A stretch of 64,000 bases of DNA from assembly GCF_947494125.1 (NCBI RefSeq), contig NZ_CANLTU010000011.1:1-64000 (forward strand), written 5' to 3'. Below the pieces are notes generated by a model. The model had not been told where the DNA came from and made no database searches. It saw only the letters and a program-made list of their open reading frames with translations. Positions within the stretch are counted from its first letter, which is position 1; each line of letters starts with the position of its first letter. The stretch comes from an uncultured Tenacibaculum sp. (GTDB lineage: Bacteria; Bacteroidota; Bacteroidia; Flavobacteriales; Flavobacteriaceae). Both the position numbers and the translations under genes were made by a program. Positions 52,554 through 62,449 of the stretch are shown in pieces.

Positions 52554-54533
52554 ATGAGTCATACACATAATCACCCTGAGGGTTTACATTGTTCATGCTG
52601 TAATCCAATGTGGAAATCATTAATTCCTGATGCTAAACTAGGAGAGACAGAAAACGAAAAAAACACAGAAAACACCACTCTTTCGAATACAATCATATTC
52701 CGTACAGGAACTAATCCTATGGATGAAAATGATAAAAACATAGGTTATATCCAGACCATGGCTGAAGGAAAAGATGCCATGGTTGAAGCTGTAGGTATAA
52801 AAAATGGATATATCATAGCAACCGGTTCCTATGATAGCGTAAAAGAAAAAATGCCTGAAGATACTGCTGAACAAATTATTTTTGGAGGACAAACACTACT
52901 TCCTGGTTTTTTTGAACCTCATCTTCATATTCTACCAACAGCAGTTTTTAACATGGCTACAGATGTAGGTCCTTTTATAGGACAGGAATTAAGAACAAAT
53001 GTAGCTACCAAAGAAGAAGATAAGTACAGTACAAATTGGATTATACAAACTTTAAAAAAAGAAGCAACTGATGGTAAAAAAGAAAGTTTATCAGATACAT
53101 GGATTTTTGGAAGTAATGCGGATCCATCTTTATTAATAAATCACAATAAGGAGTTCAACGCTGAAATTTTAGATCGTGTATCAAATACCCAGCCCGTATT
53201 TTTAATGAACTCATCTATGCATTTGGCTTATGTTAATACAGCAGCCATTGAATTAGCAGCAAGAAAAGGGGTAACATTAAATAAGGACGGTATATTGAAA
53301 GAGATTGCCGAAATGGAACCTGTATTAAAAATAATAGCAGAAAGTATTAATCCTATTACATTTGAGAAAAAATTATCTACTGAAGTCGATAAGATTTTTA
53401 AAGAAGCTAGTAGTAGAGGTGCAACCTATCTTTTTGATGCTGGAATAGAACCTTATTCTCAAAAAGGGCTGAACCAACCCGAATACTTAAAAGAAAAAGC
53501 CAATAAAGATTGTAGTGTAAGAATAGGAGGAGCACTGGTTGCTATCACTTTAGATGATTTTAATAATAAGATAGAGAATAAATATTATCCAAATAAAGGC
53601 AACGATAAATTTAACCTAGCCTATGTAAAAGTAGTGTCGGATGGGTCTAATCAAGGGCTTACAGGTTATCAAAAAGCACCTTATGACTGTAATGAAAATT
53701 TTGTTCTCTATGGAGAAGATGGAACAAAAATTTCTGAACAAATAAACGAAGGAGTTTTTAATTATGGCTATCCAATAGAATTCAACACCCTAATAAGTAA
53801 AGCTGTAGATAATAATTGGCCTGTAATGGTTCATGCTAATGGAGATCATGCACTTGATCGTACAATCAATGCTTTCAAACTAGCAGGCATTAATAAATCA
53901 ACCATAGAAAGTAGAAGAGATAGAATAGAACATGCTTCTTTATTATCTAATCAAAATATGGCTGACATGCGAGAGTTAGGAATATCTCCAAGTTTTTTAA
54001 TAGGACATGTAGGTTATTGGGGCTGGGTTTTTCAACAAACTATATTAGGTAAAGAAAGAAGTAACCACTTAGATAGGTGTTATGCTGCTTTACATGATTA
54101 TGATATGAGAATCACACTTCATAGCGATAATAGTGTTACTCCATTAGGTCCATTGCGTATGATGGAGCAATCTATCACAAGAATAATGGAAGGGGCTCCA
54201 AAAGAATTAAATACCCAAGTCTTAAATAAAACAGAACGCATTACTAGGTTTCAAGCCCTTAAAGCAATGACCTATGATTCAGCTTGGCAATGTCATGCAG
54301 ATAAATGGGCAGGATCATTAGAGGTAGGTAAATGTGCAGACTTTGTATTACTAGAAGAGAATCCTCTTACATATAGCAATAAAGAAGGCGTTTATTCAGC
54401 TCAAGGTATGCGTAATATTCCAGTATTAGAAACTTGGAAAGGAGGAATAAAGAGATATAGTACTGCTGATGAAATCAAAGAATTATTACTTGAAAATCCT
54501 TCTTTGAGAGTTGGTGTAAAAGATTTAGTATAG
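52554..54533 (+). CDS. Amidohydrolase family 3 protein (YtcJ-like)
   Basis: A 659-residue metal-dependent amidohydrolase. The metal-binding H123 and H125 are in PGFFEPHLHIL. Further family landmarks are SDGSNQGLTGYQ, VMVHANGDHALDRTINAF, DRIEHASLLS and HSDNSVTPLGPLRMMEQSI. The C-terminal beta strand domain ends LEVGKCADFVLLEENPLT. The first 20 residues (MSHTHNHPEGLHCSCCNPMW) form a His/Cys-rich extension that could bind metal. No signal peptide. The substrate is an amide or imide of unknown nature. It is a single-gene unit under promoter P5. Confidence 0.88.
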   Translation: MSHTHNHPEGLHCSCCNPMWKSLIPDAKLGETENEKNTENTTLSNTIIFRTGTNPMDENDKNIGYIQTMAEGKDAMVEAVGIKNGYIIATGSYDSVKEKMPEDTAEQIIFGGQTLLPGFFEPHLHILPTAVFNMATDVGPFIGQELRTNVATKEEDKYSTNWIIQTLKKEATDGKKESLSDTWIFGSNADPSLLINHNKEFNAEILDRVSNTQPVFLMNSSMHLAYVNTAAIELAARKGVTLNKDGILKEIAEMEPVLKIIAESINPITFEKKLSTEVDKIFKEASSRGATYLFDAGIEPYSQKGLNQPEYLKEKANKDCSVRIGGALVAITLDDFNNKIENKYYPNKGNDKFNLAYVKVVSDGSNQGLTGYQKAPYDCNENFVLYGEDGTKISEQINEGVFNYGYPIEFNTLISKAVDNNWPVMVHANGDHALDRTINAFKLAGINKSTIESRRDRIEHASLLSNQNMADMRELGISPSFLIGHVGYWGWVFQQTILGKERSNHLDRCYAALHDYDMRITLHSDNSVTPLGPLRMMEQSITRIMEGAPKELNTQVLNKTERITRFQALKAMTYDSAWQCHADKWAGSLEVGKCADFVLLEENPLTYSNKEGVYSAQGMRNIPVLETWKGGIKRYSTADEIKELLLENPSLRVGVKDLV

Positions 54534-54550
54534 TAATCTACTATACTAAA
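54524..54550 (+). terminator. Terminator overlapping the amidohydrolase stop codon
   Basis: Perfect 12-bp stem TTTAGTATAGTA (54524-54535) with TACTATACTAAA (54539-54550), 3-base loop. The stop TAG lies inside the first arm. Confidence 0.65.
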
Positions 54551-54587
54551 TTTCAAAAAAAGCACTTTACAACCTTTTTTAACCTAG

Positions 54588-54654
54588 TCACTTCATTTCA
54601 AAAAAGTACTCATAACATTAATACAATTTTCAATGTATTTAAATAGTAATTTTA
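54588..54654 (+). promoter_or_regulatory. LytTR-type promoter P6
   Basis: Direct repeat TCACTTCAT (54588-54596) and TCATAACAT (54610-54618), 22-bp period, exactly 28 bases, then TAATTTTA (54647-54654). No -33 TTG. It drives the 85-residue gene at 54777. Confidence 0.68.
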
Positions 54655-54659
54655 ATTAA

Positions 54660-54776
54660 GAAAACTAAAAATAGCGCTAAAAATTAGTTTTCAAAAGTAG
54701 AGCTCAGAAACTACTATAAAAAACGAGGCGTCCCCCTGAAAAGCCAAACGAGTAAAGGGATAATACAATAAACATT
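54660..54776 (+). promoter_or_regulatory. Conserved structured 5' leader of the 54777 gene
   Basis: Same element order as at 51430: AAATAGCGCTAAAAATTAG (from 54669), hairpin AGTAG (54696-54700) with CTACT (54711-54715), then GGC (54727-54729) with GCC (54743-54745) around GTCCCCCTGAAAA, then GAGTAAAGGG. The two copies agree at most positions over about 110 bases although their genes are unrelated. Confidence 0.55.
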
Positions 54777-55034
54777 ATGATAACAGTATCAAATCAAACA
54801 TCAAAAACAATAGAAGTTGCTATAAATCAATGGGCAACAGATGGGAAAACTAACTTTTTCACAATTAAACCTCAACAAAATGAATCTTGGGGTAGAGGAA
54901 ACGAAAATGGTTTTGTGATGGCTATAAAAATAGACAATGAAACTAGTAGATATTATGTTAAAGCAGAAAGTGCTATAGTCGTTTATGATAAAAAAGTGAC
55001 GGATCATAATAAGGATATTTTCCCTGTAGGGTAA
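54777..55034 (+). CDS. Small hypothetical beta-rich protein (85 aa)
   Basis: An 85-residue soluble protein: MITVSNQTSKTIEVAINQW then FFTIKPQQNESWGRGNENG, FVMAIKIDNETSRYYVKAESAIVVYD. It has the rhythm of a small beta-sandwich (the ITVSNQTSKTIEVAI start is typical of lectin-like or aegerolysin-like folds, not proven). It has no signal peptide. It has its own LytTR promoter, long leader and strong terminator, so it is likely to be made in large amounts on its own. Confidence 0.65.
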   Translation: MITVSNQTSKTIEVAINQWATDGKTNFFTIKPQQNESWGRGNENGFVMAIKIDNETSRYYVKAESAIVVYDKKVTDHNKDIFPVG

Positions 55035-55049
55035 AATATTTAATTTTTG

Positions 55050-55084
55050 AAAAGTGCCTTGTGCTGTTAGCACAAGGCACTTTT
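55050..55084 (+). terminator. Terminator at the end of the island
   Basis: Near-perfect 16-bp stem around a 3-base loop (AAAAGTGCCTTGTGCT with AGCACAAGGCACTTTT, 55050-55065 and 55069-55084), followed by T. It closes the accessory region before uvrA. Confidence 0.9.
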
Positions 55085-55172
55085 TTATTTAATTTTAATT
55101 TAAACTCTTTTTAATATTACTTCTTTTCTTAATTTAGAAATCTGTACTTTTATCGCTTATTTTTTCGCGTAA

Positions 55173-57959
55173 ATGAAGACAGATATTTCTACCATAAGTC
55201 CTAAAGAAAACATCATTATAAAAGGAGCTAGCCTCCATAATTTAAAAAATATAGATGTTGTTATTCCCCGAAATAAACTAGTAGTTATTACTGGTCTTTC
55301 TGGTTCTGGAAAATCATCACTAGCTTTTGATACTTTATATGCAGAAGGGCAAAGACGTTATGTAGAAAGTTTATCATCGTATGCACGTCAATTTTTAGGA
55401 AAATTACATAAACCTAAAGTAGATTATATTAAAGGTATTGCTCCTGCAATTGCTATTGAACAAAAAGTAAATTCTACCAATCCAAGATCAACAGTTGGTA
55501 CCTCAACAGAAATTTACGATTATATAAAATTATTATACGCTCGAATAGGAACAACCTACTCTCCTATTTCTGGTAATGAAGTAAAAAAACATACTGTTTC
55601 AGACGTTTTAAACTTTGTGAAAAAATTTGAAGAACGCACAAAACTTTTATTATTAGCACCTATTATTATTAATGAAAATAGAGATATTAAAACAGTTATC
55701 CAAGTACTAACTCAACAAGGATATGCCCGTTTAAAATACAACGATACTGTATATAGAATTGATGAGTTTCCAGTTTCTGATTTTAAAGGAAATGAGCTAT
55801 TATTAGTTGTGGATAGAATTGTTGTAAAAGATGAAGAAGACTTTTATAACCGTTTAGGAGATGCTATACAAACAGCTTTTTTTGAAGGAAAAGGAATCTG
55901 TTTTATAGAAAATTTAGCTAATAATACTATAAATGAATTTAGCAATAAGTTTGAGTTAGATGGAATTTCTTTCTTAGAACCAAATACGCATCTTTTTAGT
56001 TTTAACAATCCTTATGGAGCCTGTCCAAATTGTGAAGGTTATGGAAGTGTTATAGGAATTGACGAAGAATTAGTAATACCTAACACAGGGCTTTCTATTT
56101 ATGAAGACGCAATTTTTCCTTTTAAAACTGATAGTTACCGAGAATATAAAAACAATTTAATTCTACATGCTTCAGATTTTAATATTCCAATTCACAAACC
56201 TTGGTTTGAATTAACAGAAGAGCAAAAAGAATTGGTTTGGAATGGAAATAAAAAGTTTGATGGAATTAATAGTCTATTCAAAAAATTAGAAGAAAAAAGT
56301 TATAAAATTCAAAATCGAGTAATGCTTTCTCGCTACAGAGGAAAAACTACTTGCTCAGATTGTAATGGTAAACGTTTACGTAAAGAAGCTAATTATGTAA
56401 AAGTATATAATAAAGTAATTTCTGATTTAGTTATGTTACCTCTAGATGAACTTGCTTTATTTTTTAATAGCATTCAGTTAAATAAATATGAAGAAAAAAT
56501 AGGGAAAAGATTACTAACAGAAATTAATAGTCGATTACAATTCTTACAAGATGTTGGTTTAAATTATTTAACCTTAAATAGAACATCAAATACACTTTCG
56601 GGTGGAGAAAGCCAACGAATAAATTTAGCTACTTCATTAGGTAGTTCTCTTGTAGGTTCCATGTATATTTTAGATGAACCTAGTATAGGATTACATCCAA
56701 AAGATACGGAGAAATTAATTGGTGTTTTAAAAGATCTTCGCGATTTAGGTAATACTGTTATTGTTGTAGAACATGACGAAGACATCATGAAAGAAGCTGA
56801 TTACATTATCGATATTGGCCCTGAAGCTGGTACTTATGGTGGCCATGTTGTTGCTGAAGGAACTTTTGATGAAATCTTAAAATCAGAATCGTTAACTGCT
56901 AAATACTTATCAGAAGAACTAAAAATTGAAGTTCCTATAAAACGTAGATCTTCTAAAAACACTATAGATATTGTTGGTGCTCGTGAAAATAATTTAAAGA
57001 ACATCAATGTTTCTTTCCCTCTTAATAATTTAACAGTTATTACAGGTGTATCTGGTAGTGGAAAAAGTACGCTAGTTAAAAAAATTCTATACCCTGCAAT
57101 GCAAAAAGAACTAATTGGATATGGAAACAAGATTGGACAATTTACAGAGATAAAAGGAAGTTATAGTGAGTTAAAACATGTTGAATTTATAGATCAAAAT
57201 CCTATTGGACGTTCATCACGTTCTAACCCTGTAACCTATATAAAAGCCTATGATGATATTCGTAAGTTATTATCTATACAGAAACTATCACACATAAGAA
57301 ATTACCAACCAAAGCATTTTTCTTTTAATGTTGAAGGTGGTCGTTGTGAAGTTTGTAAAGGTGAAGGTGATGTTACTATTGAAATGCAGTTTATGGCCGA
57401 TGTGCATTTACAATGTGAGACTTGTAATGGAAAACGTTTTAAGAAAGAAGTTTTAGAAGTTAACTTTGGAGGAAAAACAATTGATGATATTCTAAACCTT
57501 ACCATAGACGATGCCGTTGCTTTTTTTACTGAACACGATCAGCCTAAAATTGCAAAAAAACTAAAACCTTTACATGATGTTGGATTAGGATATGTACAAT
57601 TAGGACAATCTTCTTCTACTCTTTCAGGTGGTGAAGCGCAACGTATAAAACTTGCTTCTTTTTTAGTAAAAGGAAACACAAAAGATAAAGCCTTATTTAT
57701 TTTCGATGAACCAACCACAGGTTTGCATTTTCATGACATTAAGAAGCTATTGGCTTCATTTAATGCTTTAATAGAAAAAGGACATTCAATAATTGTTATT
57801 GAGCATAATATTGAACTTATTAAATGTGCCGATTATATTATTGATCTTGGTTTAGAAGGAGGAAAAAACGGTGGTGAATTAATCTTTACTGGTACCCCAG
57901 AAGAATTAGCTAAAAATAAAAAATCATACACTTCAAAATATTTAAAAGAAAAAATTTAA
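55173..57959 (+). CDS. uvrA: Excinuclease ABC subunit A
   Basis: A 928-residue UvrA, the damage-recognition ATPase of nucleotide excision repair. First Walker A is [15 protein letters not shown] (about 38-52), second is [16 protein letters not shown] (about 623-638); the ABC signatures are [13 protein letters not shown] and [13 protein letters not shown]. Zinc modules are present at [12 protein letters not shown] (first half), [13 protein letters not shown], and CEVCKGEGD with CETCNGKRF (second half). [11 protein letters not shown] and [11 protein letters not shown] are Walker B regions. Length and motif order are normal. It leads a likely two-gene unit with the gene at 57963. Confidence 0.95.
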   Translation: MKTDISTISPKENIIIKGASLHNLKNIDVVIPRNKLVVITGLSGSGKSSLAFDTLYAEGQRRYVESLSSYARQFLGKLHKPKVDYIKGIAPAIAIEQKVNSTNPRSTVGTSTEIYDYIKLLYARIGTTYSPISGNEVKKHTVSDVLNFVKKFEERTKLLLLAPIIINENRDIKTVIQVLTQQGYARLKYNDTVYRIDEFPVSDFKGNELLLVVDRIVVKDEEDFYNRLGDAIQTAFFEGKGICFIENLANNTINEFSNKFELDGISFLEPNTHLFSFNNPYGACPNCEGYGSVIGIDEELVIPNTGLSIYEDAIFPFKTDSYREYKNNLILHASDFNIPIHKPWFELTEEQKELVWNGNKKFDGINSLFKKLEEKSYKIQNRVMLSRYRGKTTCSDCNGKRLRKEANYVKVYNKVISDLVMLPLDELALFFNSIQLNKYEEKIGKRLLTEINSRLQFLQDVGLNYLTLNRTSNTLSGGESQRINLATSLGSSLVGSMYILDEPSIGLHPKDTEKLIGVLKDLRDLGNTVIVVEHDEDIMKEADYIIDIGPEAGTYGGHVVAEGTFDEILKSESLTAKYLSEELKIEVPIKRRSSKNTIDIVGARENNLKNINVSFPLNNLTVITGVSGSGKSTLVKKILYPAMQKELIGYGNKIGQFTEIKGSYSELKHVEFIDQNPIGRSSRSNPVTYIKAYDDIRKLLSIQKLSHIRNYQPKHFSFNVEGGRCEVCKGEGDVTIEMQFMADVHLQCETCNGKRFKKEVLEVNFGGKTIDDILNLTIDDAVAFFTEHDQPKIAKKLKPLHDVGLGYVQLGQSSSTLSGGEAQRIKLASFLVKGNTKDKALFIFDEPTTGLHFHDIKKLLASFNALIEKGHSIIVIEHNIELIKCADYIIDLGLEGGKNGGELIFTGTPEELAKNKKSYTSKYLKEKI

Positions 57960-57962
57960 TAA

Positions 57963-59525
57963 ATGAAATTGCCAAAAATTGCTTACTGTATCTTTTTCCT
58001 TAGTTTTTTAACAAATGCTCAATCATTAGACTCCATAAAACATGTGTCTAATTTTGAAAAAATAACTTTTAAAAATTACGAAAAAGACACTTCAAAATTA
58101 AAATACTTAAAAGCCCTTTTTGCTATAGATTCAATGTACACTGATAGTTTAGCTATACAAAAAGCTCTATTTATTGATGATTTTATAGTAAAACTTAATA
58201 CTAAAAAATTTAAAAAACTAAATCCAAAAAAGAAAATAAAATTAGTTTTTAAAAAAATTCATAATAATTTTCTTGAAAAATACGATCCCATTGCTGATTT
58301 TGATCTAATAATATCATCAAAGACTTACAATTGTGTATCTGCCTCCGCTCTTTATGCATATACTTTTAATAAACTAGATATACCTTTTCAAGTAAAAGAA
58401 ATTCCATCTCATGTATATATTGTTGCCTATCCAAACACTCATAATATATATGTAGAAACAACAATACCTGGAAATGACGGTTTTTATGTACCTTCTGAAA
58501 ATGATATGAAAACTGCTGTTAATGCATTAATAGAAACTAAGCTGTTAACAAAAAATGATGTTAATAAAATTGGCTACAATAAGGCTTATCATAATTATTT
58601 TTATGAAAAAGAGTTTATAAAAAAAGAAGAATTAATAGGCATTCAATACTATAACAAAGCAATTTATTCTTTTAATCTTGAAAACTATGAAGAGAGTTAT
58701 AACTATCTTTTAAAAGCAGAAAAGTTTTATTCATCAAAAAAAATCAATTTTTTAAAAAAATCTATTATAGCTTTATTAATAGAAAAAACTAGTTTCTCTA
58801 ACGTCAAAAACTTAAACTATATCGTTAGTTTTTTTAATAATTTTAATTATCAAAAAGATTACCACGATAAAGACATTAGGTATTTAATTTATAATATTAT
58901 TACTTCAAATGAAAACAACCTTCCTTTTTTAGAAAATACACTTTCTAAACTAAATAAAATTAAAAATACTGAAGTAACGAAAATTAGTAAACTCTATATT
59001 TATAAGTTTTTAATTGAAAAAAACAGTAGACTAAACAAAAGCATAAATATTATTCTAAAACATGGAAGAGAAGCCTTAAAATTGGATCCCAAAGATGAAG
59101 AAATTCAAAACATGGTTAGCTTATCAATTATGAAAAAATTTAGATTCAGTAGCCCTAATAAAACTGTTTTAAAAAAAATAAATACGTATTCTACAGAGTT
59201 TCCTTTTATAAAAAAATCGATCTACTATAAATCATTTATGACTATTTTATATTCTTATTTAACTCAAGAAAAAATGCGTTATAGAAAAGTTACTGAAGCT
59301 TTAGACTACTTTAATGAATTAAAAAAAATAATTAATAACAATGAAGAAGATCTAAATTTAAATCAAAAAGCCATTGGTACAGCATATTGGTCTGTTGGAG
59401 CTTATTATTATGGGAAATCTAAGTTAAAAAAAGCTAAAGAAATTCTTGAAGAGGGTAAAAAATTTGCTCCTGAGCATCATAATTTAAATAAAGTACTAAT
59501 GTATGTCATCGATGATTTACATTAA
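57963..59525 (+). CDS. Transglutaminase-like/TPR secreted protein
   Basis: A 520-residue protein with a signal peptide (MKLPKIAYCIFFLSFLTNAQ). Residues ~105-170 resemble a bacterial transglutaminase-like core: the SKTYNCVSASALYAY segment holds a Cys in the active-site position and IPSHVYIV (about 140-147) supplies the His. The remaining ~300 residues are helical with TPR-like repeats (IQYYNKAIYSFNLENYEESYNYLLKAEKF and SVGAYYYGKSKLKKAKEILEEGKKFAP). It starts 3 bases after uvrA ends, though a functional link to DNA repair is not evident. Confidence 0.7.
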   Translation: MKLPKIAYCIFFLSFLTNAQSLDSIKHVSNFEKITFKNYEKDTSKLKYLKALFAIDSMYTDSLAIQKALFIDDFIVKLNTKKFKKLNPKKKIKLVFKKIHNNFLEKYDPIADFDLIISSKTYNCVSASALYAYTFNKLDIPFQVKEIPSHVYIVAYPNTHNIYVETTIPGNDGFYVPSENDMKTAVNALIETKLLTKNDVNKIGYNKAYHNYFYEKEFIKKEELIGIQYYNKAIYSFNLENYEESYNYLLKAEKFYSSKKINFLKKSIIALLIEKTSFSNVKNLNYIVSFFNNFNYQKDYHDKDIRYLIYNIITSNENNLPFLENTLSKLNKIKNTEVTKISKLYIYKFLIEKNSRLNKSINIILKHGREALKLDPKDEEIQNMVSLSIMKKFRFSSPNKTVLKKINTYSTEFPFIKKSIYYKSFMTILYSYLTQEKMRYRKVTEALDYFNELKKIINNNEEDLNLNQKAIGTAYWSVGAYYYGKSKLKKAKEILEEGKKFAPEHHNLNKVLMYVIDDLH

Positions 59526-59533
59526 TAAAAAAA

Positions 59534-59564
59534 GAATGGTTTAATCTTAACGATTAAACCATTC
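59534..59564 (-). terminator. Minus-strand terminator of the hmuY/TonB operon
   Basis: Perfect 13-bp stem (59534-59546 with 59552-59564), 5-base loop. On the minus strand it is followed by a run of seven T; on the plus strand the T run is missing, so it mainly terminates the operon coming from the right. Confidence 0.8.
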
Positions 59565-59615
59565 AACGTAACAAAAACTAACAAAATTCAATAATTACAT
59601 TACTGAAACTCTTCT

Positions 59616-60266
59616 TTATTTTAAAGACTTATCTCCTACTTTAGAATTATATACATAATCAAATGTATAGTATTGTGATCCTGAATTTTTAGGATCTGCA
59701 GAATTAGAGCTATCCATATCTTTATAGTAACTTTTTATTTCCATTTTAGCATAATTACCATCTATGGTTTTTACTACAATTACTTTCCCTGCAATAGGTT
59801 CAATTTTATGAGAAGGTAAACCTAAATAAGTATACCAACCTTTGTTACTTCCCCAAGGTAAAGCATAACTTCCAGAAGCATCCTGCTTAAATTCTGAATC
59901 AGATGGTACAGTTTCAACTTTATCAAAAGTATTACTTACTAATGCTATTGATGCGTTTTTTGTTCTAACAGACTCTTCTGTTATTCCACCAATAGTAGTT
60001 CCTCCATTCACTAAAATTCTAGTTCCTCTAAAAGCAATATCCCAGTTATCACCAGTTACTGCTTTTCCTTCTTTAAAACTAAATTTTATAAATTCTCCAG
60101 ACGTTACAGGTGGACTAACAGTATAATTTGTTTTTTGTGGTGCATAGAAGTTCTTTATTTGTTTAGGTGTTGATGTAGGTTCTATTACCGTATCGTTATT
60201 ATCACTACAAGAAATAGCTACAAAAGATATAATCGCTATGACTAAAATTGATTTTAAATGTTTCAT
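59616..60266 (-). CDS. HmuY-like haem-binding lipoprotein
   Basis: A 216-residue outer-membrane lipoprotein of the HmuY family, first known in Porphyromonas gingivalis as a haem-capturing protein. The leader MKHLKSILVIAIISFVAISC ends in a lipobox, so Cys20 becomes lipidated. Family landmarks are FIKFSFKEGKAVTGDNWDIA, IAFRGTRILVNGG, YLGLPSHKIEPIAGK and the C-terminal SQYYTFDYVYN. The TonB receptor gene lies 29 bases upstream on the same strand and both end at one terminator. The pair would capture haem or haem proteins and import haem. Confidence 0.87.
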   Translation of the reverse strand: MKHLKSILVIAIISFVAISCSDNNDTVIEPTSTPKQIKNFYAPQKTNYTVSPPVTSGEFIKFSFKEGKAVTGDNWDIAFRGTRILVNGGTTIGGITEESVRTKNASIALVSNTFDKVETVPSDSEFKQDASGSYALPWGSNKGWYTYLGLPSHKIEPIAGKVIVVKTIDGNYAKMEIKSYYKDMDSSNSADPKNSGSQYYTFDYVYNSKVGDKSLK

Positions 60267-60295
60267 TTTTGATTTATTTATGTTTAAGGTTTATT

Positions 60296-62383
60296 TTAAA
60301 ATTTAAAAGTTATTCTACTGTATATAGTTCTACCTAATTGTAATGCGTTATCATTAGGTATATTTCCTCCATTACTTACTGTAAAAAAAGATGTCTTATT
60401 TTCTTCTCCTTGCTCATTAAAAACATTATCAATTCCAAATTGTAATGTCATTAAATTAAAAAAGGTCTTATCAATAGCCATATTAACTAGCGTTCTAGAA
60501 GCTACAAACTTGTCATAATCATCTATAATACCTTGGCTACTATTGGTGTCAAAAAAAGCATATTTACTTCTATATACTGCTCTAATATTTGCAGAAAAAT
60601 CATGTTCAAAGTTCTCATAGAATATTTTAAAGTTTGCTGTATGCTTTGATCTGTTTGGTAAACCAAAATAATTGGAAAGTGTTAATTGTTCTGATGATGA
60701 AGAGGGAGTTTTTCTAAAAAAAACGTTTCCTTCTTTTATTAAACGTTCTTGATTTTTATCACCAGTATCTAAATATTGATATCCCGCTATAATTTTTAGG
60801 TTATTAGAAATTCTATAATTAAAATCTACCTCTACTCCTTGTGTATAAACCTCACTTATATTTCTATACGAAAAAGTTCGCGTACCGATAGGTAATCCAA
60901 GTTCTGTTGGATTTAATGTAGTATCGAAAGTATCTATTAAATCTTGAATGTCATTTCTAAAGAAATTAACTCCTATTTTTAAATTCTTAAATGGTTTTAA
61001 TTGAAATCCGAAATTATAACCTATTGAATTTTCTGGTTTTAGTTCTTTTTCTATAGTATTAACTCCTGTAGCATTAGGATATAAATCATGCAAAGTTTGA
61101 GTACCTAATACAATATAACCTCCTGCAGGGTTTCTAAAATTATAATATAATTGACGAAAATCTGGAGCTTTAAAACCATAGCCTACCGATGTTTTTGCAG
61201 TAACCCAATCATTTATTTTATAACTTGCTGAAAGCTTCGGTGAAAATGCCGATTTATATTCATTATGATTATCAAACCTGGCTCCTGCAACAATATTTAA
61301 ATTTGTAATTGGATTAAAATCATACTGACCGAAAACATATTGCGATTCGTATTTTTTTCTTCCATCAAAAGCACTTCGTTCAAGCGCATCAAAATTAGCA
61401 CCAACTCCAACTACGACATTACTTTTATTAAAATCAATTTTTGTTCTAACTTCAGGTCTAAACAAACTTCTATCAAATAATGAAGTACTTCCATTAAAAA
61501 GACTTTCAGTTTTAAAACGAGTTGCATAAAAAGTATAATCTACATTCCATGAATTAGAAAGCTCATGAGAAATACTACCATTTATATTCCAATCTGTTTG
61601 TTTATTTTCAGATGAAGGTGTATTCTGATCTTGTGTGTAAAAACGATTCGAAACTAAAGCTTTTAACTTTTCAGAGAAATCATAACTCAGTTGTAAATTC
61701 CCTGTGAAATTTTGATGTGGATATGCTGTTTTAGAGCTTACACTTTCTGGTGTTAAATCAAACCCATTACTTGAATTTAAATTAACCCCAGCAACTACTC
61801 CAAACTTTTCTTTTTTAGCTATGATATTTGTATTAATATCTAATTCATTTTTAGCTCCTCCCCTAGTTAATAGCTGTAAACTACCTTTGAATTGATTTTG
61901 CTTTGGCTGCTCTGTTATAATATTAATTACCCCTCCAATAGCTTCTGAACCGTATAATGATGATGATGGTCCTTTTACTATTTCTATCTGCTTAATATTA
62001 TTTACTGTAAGTCTACGTAAATCTATATTCCCTGAAGTTCTTCCTACAACTGGCACACCATCAATTAATATCAATGTATAATCGGCAGCAACTCCTTGTA
62101 ATTGTACTCCTTCCGAATTTCCAAAATCAGAAACCATTACAATCCCTGTTTGTTCTAGTAAAATATCATACAAACGTACAGATCCCGATTGCTGTAATTG
62201 TTTTTTAGAAATTAATGTTACCGGCATTGGTATAGAAGACAATTGTCTTTCGGTTCTAGTTGCAGTTACCACAACTTCATCTAAGTCATTATGCTTTATA
62301 CTATCTCTACTTTGTTCCTCTTGAGAGAAAACAATCATTCCTGTAAATACAAAAACAAAAGTTGATATTTTATTTAGAAACAT
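60296..62383 (-). CDS. TonB-dependent receptor (HmuR-like)
   Basis: A 695-residue outer-membrane receptor with a signal peptide (MFLNKISTFVFVFTGMIVFS). The plug domain starts near 30 with a TonB-box-like DEVVVTATRTERQ, then IPMPVTLISKKQL, GSVRLYDILLEQTGIVMV, ILIDGVPVVGR, and IVKGPSSSLYGSEAIGGVIN (about 136-155). The remaining part is a 22-strand barrel ending ALQLGRTIYSRITFKF. Partner gene is the HmuY-like lipoprotein, so haem or a haem complex is the likely substrate. The TonB-ExbBD energy system is elsewhere in the genome. Confidence 0.9.
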   Translation of the reverse strand: MFLNKISTFVFVFTGMIVFSQEEQSRDSIKHNDLDEVVVTATRTERQLSSIPMPVTLISKKQLQQSGSVRLYDILLEQTGIVMVSDFGNSEGVQLQGVAADYTLILIDGVPVVGRTSGNIDLRRLTVNNIKQIEIVKGPSSSLYGSEAIGGVINIITEQPKQNQFKGSLQLLTRGGAKNELDINTNIIAKKEKFGVVAGVNLNSSNGFDLTPESVSSKTAYPHQNFTGNLQLSYDFSEKLKALVSNRFYTQDQNTPSSENKQTDWNINGSISHELSNSWNVDYTFYATRFKTESLFNGSTSLFDRSLFRPEVRTKIDFNKSNVVVGVGANFDALERSAFDGRKKYESQYVFGQYDFNPITNLNIVAGARFDNHNEYKSAFSPKLSASYKINDWVTAKTSVGYGFKAPDFRQLYYNFRNPAGGYIVLGTQTLHDLYPNATGVNTIEKELKPENSIGYNFGFQLKPFKNLKIGVNFFRNDIQDLIDTFDTTLNPTELGLPIGTRTFSYRNISEVYTQGVEVDFNYRISNNLKIIAGYQYLDTGDKNQERLIKEGNVFFRKTPSSSSEQLTLSNYFGLPNRSKHTANFKIFYENFEHDFSANIRAVYRSKYAFFDTNSSQGIIDDYDKFVASRTLVNMAIDKTFFNLMTLQFGIDNVFNEQGEENKTSFFTVSNGGNIPNDNALQLGRTIYSRITFKF

Positions 62384-62449
62384 TCTTAATAATTTTCTGC
62401 AAATATATATTTTATTTTAAATCAGTCTAAATAAATTTTATATTTTTGT

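Noticed and set aside
32349..55034. Island as a prophage or contractile injection system
   Set aside because: Only one tail-like (collar) domain was found. There is no integrase, terminase, capsid, sheath, tube, baseplate or AAA+ ATPase.
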